Source: Saccharomonospora azurea NA-128 (lineage in GTDB: Bacteria > Actinomycetota > Actinomycetes > Mycobacteriales > Pseudonocardiaceae). Taken from it: DNA of 64,000 nucleotides. Every line of letters starts with the position of its first letter. The first letter of the stretch is position 1. The notes under the pieces were generated by a model, which saw nothing but the letters and a program-made list of their open reading frames with translations, made no database searches and was not told the origin of the DNA. The stretch spans positions 2,012,165 through 2,076,164 of the forward strand of contig NZ_CM001466.1 in the NCBI RefSeq assembly GCF_000231055.2, in the 5' to 3' direction. Both the position numbers and the translations under genes were made by a program. Shown piece after piece: positions 58,392-64,000 of this stretch.

Positions 58392-59768
58392 TCAACCCTC
58401 CCAGTGACACAGGAGCAGGCAGACGTCGTCGTCGTGATCGGAGGCGCCCAGCATGGTCGTCAGAACGTGCTCGGCCCGCGCGTCGAGCGCGTCGGCCTCA
58501 CAGGTGCGGAAAGCGTCGAGCAGCCGCGCCATGCCCGCGTCGAGGTCGCTGGTCCGGCGCTCGATCAGGCCGTCGGTGAACAACGCGACCGACGATCCGG
58601 GCCGCAGCTTGCGCTCGTGCTGCGGGAACTGGAGCCCCGCCGGCAGGTGGATGCCCAGCATCGGGGCGTGGACGGCTTCCAGGTATCGCACCTCGCCGCC
58701 GTGTTCGTGGAGCAGCGGTGGCGGATGCCCCGCGCTCGCCCATCGCAGCAGGCCGCTCTCCGGCTCCACCTCCGCGACCACGGCGGTGGCGTAGAGCGGT
58801 GTGTCGAGCCCCCGCAGCAGGTCGTGCACCAGTCGCAGCGACGCGGCCGGGCCGTGACCTTCCAGGGCATACGCGCGCAGGGCGTTCTGCAGCTTTCCCA
58901 TCACGACCGCGGCGTCCACGCCGTGGCCGGTGACGTCCCCGACGGTCAGGACCACCGTGCCGTCCCGGCGCGTCACCGCGTCGTACCAGTCGCCCCCGAC
59001 GTGCACACCGCTCGTCGCGGACCGGTACCGCGCGACGAGGCCGAGATCACGCAGGGGCGCGAGCGTCGGCAACATCGCGCGCTGGAGCCGCTGCGCGAGC
59101 TCGTGTTCGCGCTCGTACTCGTTGGCGTTGCGCAGGCCCACCGCGGCGCGGTTGGCGATGCCCATCGCCAGGGACAGATCGTCGTCGGTGAACTCGCCCA
59201 CACTGCGATGCAGGTCGAACACGCCGAGCACGTGCGGTCCGGCGGTGAGCGGCACGCTCACCCGGCTCCCGCCGTCGCGGACCGCCTCCCGGGTCCGGGC
59301 CGCGCTGCGCGTGGTCTTGTCGGGTTGCCGATCGGGATCGTCGGGGCAGGAGAGCCCGAACTCGGTGAGTGTCCAGACGTCCAGCGTGTCGGCGAACCCG
59401 TGGGAGCGCACCAACTCGGCGACCGCGTCCAAAAGGTGGCTCGAATCCAGCGACCTGGCCGACGCCCTGGACACCTCGTCGAGGAACGAGGTGCGGCGCC
59501 GCTGCCGGTCGATCTCCGCGTGCAGTGCCAGCAACCCGGCGTTGGTCTGTTCGAGCTCGGACTGGTGCCAACTCAGGTCGCGATCCCGCTCGCCCACGAG
59601 GTCGGCCAACGCCCGCAGCCCGGCGGCGAGAACGTCGTCGGGCGGTCCTTCGGCCCACTCCGAGTCCAGCCGACGCCACACGTCGGGCGGGAGGTCGCGA
59701 TCGCGCAGCGCCTCCCGCAGGGCGCGCGCGACGTCCTCCCGTGCCCGTGCTCGGAGGTCGTCGGTCAT
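58392..59768 (-). CDS. GAF-domain PP2C/SpoIIE phosphatase, RsbU-like
   Basis: The 458-residue protein has an N-terminal helical part (1-75), a GAF domain (about 95-230; FLDEVSRASARSLDSSHLLD and PLTAGPHVLGVFDLHRSVGE) and a SpoIIE phosphatase domain with HVGGDWYDAVTRRDGTVVLT and VGDVTGHGVDAAVVMGK carrying the metal-binding aspartates. It likely dephosphorylates an RsbV-type anti-anti-sigma factor in response to a GAF ligand or to RsbT. The ATG overlaps the previous stop by 4 bp; it is last in the rsb operon. Confidence 0.9.
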   Translation of the reverse strand: MTDDLRARAREDVARALREALRDRDLPPDVWRRLDSEWAEGPPDDVLAAGLRALADLVGERDRDLSWHQSELEQTNAGLLALHAEIDRQRRRTSFLDEVSRASARSLDSSHLLDAVAELVRSHGFADTLDVWTLTEFGLSCPDDPDRQPDKTTRSAARTREAVRDGGSRVSVPLTAGPHVLGVFDLHRSVGEFTDDDLSLAMGIANRAAVGLRNANEYEREHELAQRLQRAMLPTLAPLRDLGLVARYRSATSGVHVGGDWYDAVTRRDGTVVLTVGDVTGHGVDAAVVMGKLQNALRAYALEGHGPAASLRLVHDLLRGLDTPLYATAVVAEVEPESGLLRWASAGHPPPLLHEHGGEVRYLEAVHAPMLGIHLPAGLQFPQHERKLRPGSSVALFTDGLIERRTSDLDAGMARLLDAFRTCEADALDARAEHVLTTMLGASDHDDDVCLLLCHWEG

Positions 59769-60778
59769 CTGGTTCCTCTTCCGGCCACCACGACGACGCA
59801 TGCGTCGTCCCGGTTCCTGCCATAGGTGCCCAGCAGCCAGCCTGCCACGGTGGCGGGATCATGGTCGAGCGCGTCGCGTCGATCCGCCGGTGTCCACCGC
59901 TCCGACACACCGTCCGTGTGCATCACGAGCAGGCTCTGCGCCTCCCACGGGCGCGTCACCGGCATCGCCCGCCGGCCGCTTCGCTGCCTTCTTCCTACGA
60001 TGCCAGGAGTCGACACCAATGCTTCATGAGACCCGTCACCTCTGACGAGCCGCACGGTGGTGTTGCCCACCCCGCAGAACGTCACCGTGGCTTTCGCGAC
60101 GTGGAACTGCACGACCGCCACCGTGGCGCCGCGCCGCGGCCGCATGTCCGCGTCCATCGCGGAGATCAGCTCGACCGGCGACGCGGCGGGTGCCGCCGCG
60201 ATCTGCTCCATCGCCGCCAGGCTCGCCGCCGCCGCTTCGGGACCGTGCCCCAGTCCGTCGCTCAACGCCACGGTCAACACCTCGTCGCACCGGGCCGACG
60301 TCCAGCTGTCCCCGCAGCTCGTTTCCCCGGGTGCCGGGGACAACGCGGCACCGACCGCCACACCGAACTCCGCGTCGGGCGCCTCCTCCCGGGCCGCGCT
60401 TCGCCACCGCGCCAGCACCGTCGTGCCCTCGCCGTAGGACGAGTAGATGTCGAACTCGTCGGCCATCCGCCGGATGCCGCCGAGGCCGATTCCGAGCGTC
60501 CCGGTGGTGGAGAACCCGTCCCGCATGCTCTCGGGCACGTGCTCGATGCCCGGTCCGCGATCTGTGGCGATGACGTCGAGGCGCTCCGGCCCCGGCATCA
60601 CGACGATCATGCCGTCGGTGGCGTATTTCACGAGGTTGGTCGCCAACTCGACCGTGGCGAGTGCCACTCGCTCCACGACGGTGTCCGGCAGTTCTGCTTG
60701 TCGAGCCGCACGTGCGGCAAGCTGGCGCGCCTGCGTCACGTGGACCGGCGAGGTCACCGCGAGCGCCGCGCCTGTCAT
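59765..60778 (-). CDS. fused HATPase kinase and SpoIIE phosphatase (RsbT-RsbX-like)
   Basis: A 337-residue fusion. Residues 1-130 form an RsbT-type switch kinase with the N-box VALATVELATNLVKYAT, ATDRGPGIEH and GTLGIGLGGIRRMADEFD. Residues 140-335 form a PP2C-like domain (LTVALSDGLGHGPEAAAASL, FCGVGNTTVRLVRGDGSH, LLVMHTDGVSERW). In Bacillus these are the separate RsbT and RsbX proteins; a fused form is seen in several actinomycetes and proteobacteria. It overlaps both flanking genes by 4 bp. It probably resets the stressosome. Confidence 0.88.
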   Translation of the reverse strand: MTGAALAVTSPVHVTQARQLAARAARQAELPDTVVERVALATVELATNLVKYATDGMIVVMPGPERLDVIATDRGPGIEHVPESMRDGFSTTGTLGIGLGGIRRMADEFDIYSSYGEGTTVLARWRSAAREEAPDAEFGVAVGAALSPAPGETSCGDSWTSARCDEVLTVALSDGLGHGPEAAAASLAAMEQIAAAPAASPVELISAMDADMRPRRGATVAVVQFHVAKATVTFCGVGNTTVRLVRGDGSHEALVSTPGIVGRRQRSGRRAMPVTRPWEAQSLLVMHTDGVSERWTPADRRDALDHDPATVAGWLLGTYGRNRDDACVVVVAGRGTR

Positions 60779-61197
60779 CCCGATGCCGTCCTCGTGCGGA
60801 AGACGGCCGTCACGGTCGTGCCCTGCCCCGGTTCGGTCCAGAGTTCGAACTCGTCGGCCAGTCGACGGGCACCGCTCAGCCCCAACCCGAGTCCGCCCGC
60901 GCTGCTGTACCCGTCCGTCAGGGCCAGGTCCACGTCGTCGATGCCCGGCCCCTCGTCCCGGAAGACGAGACGCAACGCAGTGTGACCGCTGCCGCGCTCC
61001 AGCTCGACCTCGGCGACCCCGCCGCCACCGTGTTTGAGGGTGTTGCGAGCGAGCTCACTCGCCGCCGTCACCAGTTTGGTCTGCTCCACGAGGGAGAACC
61101 CGACCGAGACCGCCACGTCGCGCGCGGCCTGCCGGACGTGCACGATGTCGACCTCTTCGCGGATCGGCACTTCGTGCACGGTGGAAACGCTGGTCAT
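60775..61197 (-). CDS. rsbT: anti-sigma regulatory kinase RsbT
   Basis: The 140-residue GHKL kinase has QAARDVAVSVGFSLVEQTKL, the N-box TAASELARNTLKHGGGG, FRDEGPGIDDVDLALTDGYS and GGLGLGLSGARRLADEFELW, the RsbT pattern. RsbT phosphorylates RsbR and RsbS and, once released, activates the downstream phosphatase. The ATG overlaps the rsbS stop by 4 bp and the gene overlaps the following fusion gene by 4 bp. Confidence 0.92.
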   Translation of the reverse strand: MTSVSTVHEVPIREEVDIVHVRQAARDVAVSVGFSLVEQTKLVTAASELARNTLKHGGGGVAEVELERGSGHTALRLVFRDEGPGIDDVDLALTDGYSSAGGLGLGLSGARRLADEFELWTEPGQGTTVTAVFRTRTASG

Positions 61198-61556
61198 CGT
61201 GGCCCCGAGCTGCCCAGCAGGGAGAGGCCCCCTGCCACCGTCAACGCGGTTTCGAGACCCGGCAGCGTCAGCCCGAGCTCGACGAGCGTGATGGCCACCT
61301 CCGGACGCATGCCCACCACGACGGTTCTGGCCGCCAGGAGCGCACACGCGCCGGCGATGTCGTGCAGTGTCCGCGCGAGGAAGGAGTCGACGACCTCCAG
61401 GCCGGAGATGTCGATCAGTACGCCGGGTGCGCTCGTCTCCGCGACTCGGGTGGTGAGCTTCTCCTGCAGTGTGAGGGCGTCGTCGTCGCGCAGCTCGCCC
61501 TGCATCGTGACGAGGAGAACGTCGCCGAGTCCGACGATCGAAGTCGTGGTGGGCAT
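61194..61556 (-). CDS. rsbS: stressosome STAS protein RsbS
   Basis: A 120-residue single STAS domain. VLIDISGLEVVDSFLARTLH carries the serine (near 59) that RsbT phosphorylates, and VVVGMRPEVAITLVELGLTL completes the fold. RsbS holds RsbT in the stressosome core. It starts 6 bp after the rsbR stop and overlaps rsbT. Confidence 0.92.
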   Translation of the reverse strand: MPTTTSIVGLGDVLLVTMQGELRDDDALTLQEKLTTRVAETSAPGVLIDISGLEVVDSFLARTLHDIAGACALLAARTVVVGMRPEVAITLVELGLTLPGLETALTVAGGLSLLGSSGPR

Positions 61557-61562
61557 GCCGGG

Positions 61563-62417
61563 TCACTTCACCTCGGAGTGGCGCTCGACCCGGTATCCGG
61601 CGGTACCCAGCGCGTAGGCGAACGCGTCCGACAGCGAGGCTCGGGTCGCGACCTCCCCGAGGTCGATGCCCAACTGCACCATCGTCTGCGCGATCTGCGG
61701 GCGGATGCCGCTGATGATGCACTCCGCGCCCATCAGCCTCGCCGCCATCGCCGTCTTGAGCAGGTGCTGCGCCACGAGAGTGTCGACCGCGGTGACCCCG
61801 GTGATGTCGAGGATCGCGACCTTGGCCTGCTGCTTCACGATCTCGTTGAGCAGGCTCTCGGTGGCGGCCTGGCTCCGCATGCTGTCGAGGGTGCCGATCA
61901 GCGGGATGGCGAGAATGCCCTCCCACAGCTTGACCACCGGCGTGGACAGCTCGGCGAGCTGCTCCTGCTGCGCGAGGATCGTGTCGGCCCCCGCGGACAA
62001 CTCGATCTCCAGCAGCGTGATGCGCAGGGTGTTGAGAGCGGTCGACAACGTGCCCGCGCCGTAGTACTCCTCGTCCTGGGTCAGGTCCTGCTGCTCCCAC
62101 AACCGCAGGAGCGGGGCCTTGAGCGAGGTCACGTCGGGGCGCTTGCTTCCCGACGGTCCCCCGGCGGAACGGGAGGCCAACGAGCTGAGCACCGGCCGGA
62201 CGGAGGCGAAGCCCTCGGCGGAGGGGTCCTCCTCCTCACCCGCCTCGATGACCTTCTCGACACTGCGGAGCAGCGCGGCGGCCTCCTCGTCCGAGTCCGC
62301 CCGGTTCCGCGTGCTGAAGAGGGGCGTCGCGACCCACTCCCGCAAGATGTCGTCCTTGTGGTCCTCGAGGAACCGAAGCACGCGATTCCGTACCGGGTGC
62401 GGGGTCTCGTCAGTCAT
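61563..62417 (-). CDS. rsbR: stressosome co-antagonist RsbR
   Basis: The 284-residue protein has an N-terminal helical sensor-like region (1-150; HPVRNRVLRFLEDHKDDILR) and a C-terminal STAS domain (about 165-280) with VAILDITGVTAVDTLVAQHL, in which Thr residues match RsbR phosphorylation sites, and ECIISGIRPQIAQTMVQLGI. No haem or flavin motif is visible in the N-terminal part, so the signal is unknown. It heads the operon; the ATG at 62417 has GGGAG upstream. It is divergent from the rsbV-like gene. Confidence 0.9.
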   Translation of the reverse strand: MTDETPHPVRNRVLRFLEDHKDDILREWVATPLFSTRNRADSDEEAAALLRSVEKVIEAGEEEDPSAEGFASVRPVLSSLASRSAGGPSGSKRPDVTSLKAPLLRLWEQQDLTQDEEYYGAGTLSTALNTLRITLLEIELSAGADTILAQQEQLAELSTPVVKLWEGILAIPLIGTLDSMRSQAATESLLNEIVKQQAKVAILDITGVTAVDTLVAQHLLKTAMAARLMGAECIISGIRPQIAQTMVQLGIDLGEVATRASLSDAFAYALGTAGYRVERHSEVK

Positions 62418-62557
62418 GGTGGGCTCCCAGCCGGGGTGACGTGGTTTCACGCTGATAGATGTGGCTCTCCCTGGCAAACTTAAGACACGACAGAGCTAAC
62501 CTCCAGGTCGGGTACTTTCCGGTAGGGGGTAGAAGCGACTTCCAGGAGCGGTTGAGA

Positions 62558-62926
62558 ATGACGGACGGCGACAAACCGCCCACAACACGAACCCCGCACC
62601 GGCCGGAACGATCGACGGTACATGTCGAGCTGGTGAGCAACGAGGAAGGACGCATCACCCTCGTCGGTGAGATCGACCACGGTGTGGCGCCCCAACTCGA
62701 CGACGCGTTGGACCGGCTTCTCGCCGAGGGCGCCGATCGGTTCGTCGTCGACTTCGCTCGATTGTCCTTCTTCGACTCCGCGTGCATCAGTGCGCTCGTC
62801 CGCGCCCACGCGCGCGTGACCGAGAACGGGGGAACGGTGAAGCTGGTCAACGTCGACCAGTACGCGTACCGGGTGTTGCAGATCGCGGGCCTGCTGCCGC
62901 TCTTCGACCTCGAACCGGACACCTGA
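62558..62926 (+). CDS. rsbV: STAS anti-anti-sigma factor, RsbV-like
   Basis: A 122-residue STAS protein. RFVVDFARLSFFDSACISAL contains the serine phosphorylated by RsbW-type kinases, and GGTVKLVNVDQYAYRVLQIA is the usual end. When dephosphorylated it would bind the neighbouring anti-sigma factor and free a sigma factor. AGGAG lies 10 bp before the ATG at 62558. It is divergent from rsbR with 140 bp between, and its stop codon is directly followed by the ATG of the rsbW-like gene. Confidence 0.9.
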   Translation: MTDGDKPPTTRTPHRPERSTVHVELVSNEEGRITLVGEIDHGVAPQLDDALDRLLAEGADRFVVDFARLSFFDSACISALVRAHARVTENGGTVKLVNVDQYAYRVLQIAGLLPLFDLEPDT

Positions 62927-63346
62927 ATGGCGCGGCCGGCTGGTGTCCCGCACGCACTCCCCCTGGTCGACGTGCGGCTGAGCGTGGACAAGAACTTCCC
63001 GGCGCAGGCCAGACGAGCCGCGGACGCCGTTCTCGGCGACATCGAGGCGAACACCCGGTACAACTTCCTTCTCATCGTCTCGGAGCTCGTCGCCAACGCC
63101 GTGCTGCACTCCCACAGCCCCCAGCGGTTGCGGGTGCTGCGGGACGGCTCGGTCCTGCGCACCGAGGTACACGACGGCAGCGTCGAGATGCCGCTCGTGC
63201 TCACGCCCTCGCCGTACCGGGAGCACGGGCGCGGGATGTTCCTCGTCGACTCGTTCGCCGACGCCTGGGGCGTGGAGGCGACCCCGACCGGGAAGATGGT
63301 CTGGGCCGAGGTGGACGCTCCGGTGCGCGGCGACGGGGAGGGCTGA
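62927..63346 (+). CDS. rsbW: anti-sigma kinase, RsbW-like
   Basis: The 139-residue HATPase protein has RRAADAVLGDIEANTRYNFL, the N-box FLLIVSELVANAVLHSHSPQ with Glu and Asn, and YREHGRGMFLVDSFADAWGV as ATP-lid/G-box. It should phosphorylate the RsbV-like partner encoded immediately upstream and sequester a sigma factor. No sigma-B/F type sigma gene is in the window, so the target lies elsewhere in the genome. Confidence 0.88.
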   Translation: MARPAGVPHALPLVDVRLSVDKNFPAQARRAADAVLGDIEANTRYNFLLIVSELVANAVLHSHSPQRLRVLRDGSVLRTEVHDGSVEMPLVLTPSPYREHGRGMFLVDSFADAWGVEATPTGKMVWAEVDAPVRGDGEG

Positions 63347-63370
63347 CCCACTCGGTGACACGCCGGCGGT

Positions 63371-64000
63371 TCAGGCCTCCAGCCCGTCCCGGTCGGCCCA
63401 GTCGAGAAGCGGTTGCAACGAGTGGGCGACCTCGTCGATCCCCGCGTGCAGGTCACCGAGTTCGGCGAACCTCGCCGGGACCGTGGCGATCGTGAAGTCG
63501 CCCGGTTCGACGTCGTCGATCTCGTCCCACCGCACGGGCGTGGACACCGTGGCCTCGGGCACGCCGCGCACCGAGTACGCCGCCGCGACCGTGTGGTCGC
63601 GCGTGTTCTGGTTGAAGTCCACGAAGACGGCGGTCGGGTCGCGGTCCTTGCGCCACCACTCCGTCGTGACGTCCCGAGGTGCGCGCCTCTCGACTTCGAG
63701 CGCGAACGCGTGTGCGGCCCGCCGGACGTCGGCGAACCCCCACCGGGGCTCGATGCGCACGAGCACGTGCAGCCCCTTCCCGCCGGACGTCTTCGGAAAC
63801 CCTCGGATGCCGAGCTCCGCCAGCACCTCCTCGGCGACGTGGGCGACCCGCTTCACCGTGTCCAGCCCGCACTCCGGCATGGGATCGAGGTCGATGCGCC
63901 ACTCGTCGGGCCGCTCGGTGTCCGCCCGGCGCGAGTTCCACGGATGGAACTCGACCGTCGACATCTGCACCGCCCACACGACGTGCGCGAGCTCGGTGAC
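63371..64000 (-). CDS. LigD-type DNA polymerase (primase) domain protein, partial at window edge
   Basis: At least 209 C-terminal residues are present; the 5' end lies beyond the window. The visible part matches the polymerase domain of bacterial NHEJ: VEFHPWNSRRADTERPDEWR with the catalytic DLDP following, GFPKTSGGKGLHVLVRIEPR and DFNQNTRDHTVAAAYSVRG. It adds nucleotides, often ribonucleotides, at broken ends together with Ku. It ends at TGA 63371 without ligase or nuclease sequence after it; whether such domains precede it cannot be seen. Confidence 0.87.
   Translation of the reverse strand, partial: VTELAHVVWAVQMSTVEFHPWNSRRADTERPDEWRIDLDPMPECGLDTVKRVAHVAEEVLAELGIRGFPKTSGGKGLHVLVRIEPRWGFADVRRAAHAFALEVERRAPRDVTTEWWRKDRDPTAVFVDFNQNTRDHTVAAAYSVRGVPEATVSTPVRWDEIDDVEPGDFTIATVPARFAELGDLHAGIDEVAHSLQPLLDWADRDGLEA

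Overview
The window is high-GC chromosomal DNA from an actinomycete. It carries mycothiol S-conjugate amidase (Mca), DUF3558 and EspG-type ESX proteins, a Wag31-like coiled-coil protein and many GTG or TTG starts. The family set fits Pseudonocardiaceae, perhaps a Saccharomonospora-like genus; that placement is inference. No rRNA, tRNA, CRISPR, prophage or insertion sequence was seen.

The backbone follows the gene order known from Mycobacterium tuberculosis Rv1112 down to Rv1072: an Rv1111c-like tail, ispH, Rv1109c-like gene, xseA, xseB, glpX, fumC, phoH, Rv1086-type Z-prenyl synthase, hemolysin III-like protein, DUF255 protein, Rv1083-like gene, mca, DUF4307 gene, greA, metB, a Pro-rich protein in the pra position, cbs, an acetyl-CoA acetyltransferase and a Bax inhibitor-1 protein. 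Blocks are inserted into this frame. At 7.4-12.2 kb lie a K+ channel, two regulators, an ATP-dependent ligase and GuaB1. At 15.8-32.8 kb lies an accessory region: RidA/HxlR, an orphan ESX cassette (EspG, PPE-like, DUF3558 lipoprotein), a choline-to-betaine operon (betT, betA, betB with a divergent BetI-like regulator), small stress enzymes, an exporter, two secreted polyester or ester hydrolases and an acyl-CoA oxidase-like enzyme. A TetR-DrrAB export module (35-37.7 kb), an AsnC-HPPD pair (40.4-42.2 kb) and ilvA follow.

From 53 kb on, the theme is cell surface and stress. There is a secreted surface protein with a class F sortase, a DivIVA-like protein and an iron-regulated siderophore-binding lipoprotein under an IdeR-type iron box. 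A compact stressosome operon (rsbR-rsbS-rsbT, a kinase/phosphatase fusion, a GAF-PP2C phosphatase) stands divergent from an rsbV-rsbW pair. The last gene is a LigD-type polymerase domain cut by the window edge.

The most unusual signal is non-coding. Four intergenic arrays (about 12.3, 20.1, 28.1 and 32.9 kb) are built from 19 copies of a 21-bp unit ending in GCGGACACG or its complement, kept in strict 21-bp register and often folded into long perfect hairpins. Each array sits a few bases beyond the stop codon of a minus-strand gene. Many other convergent gene pairs are separated by single GC-rich hairpins that look like bidirectional terminators, most without a U-tract.
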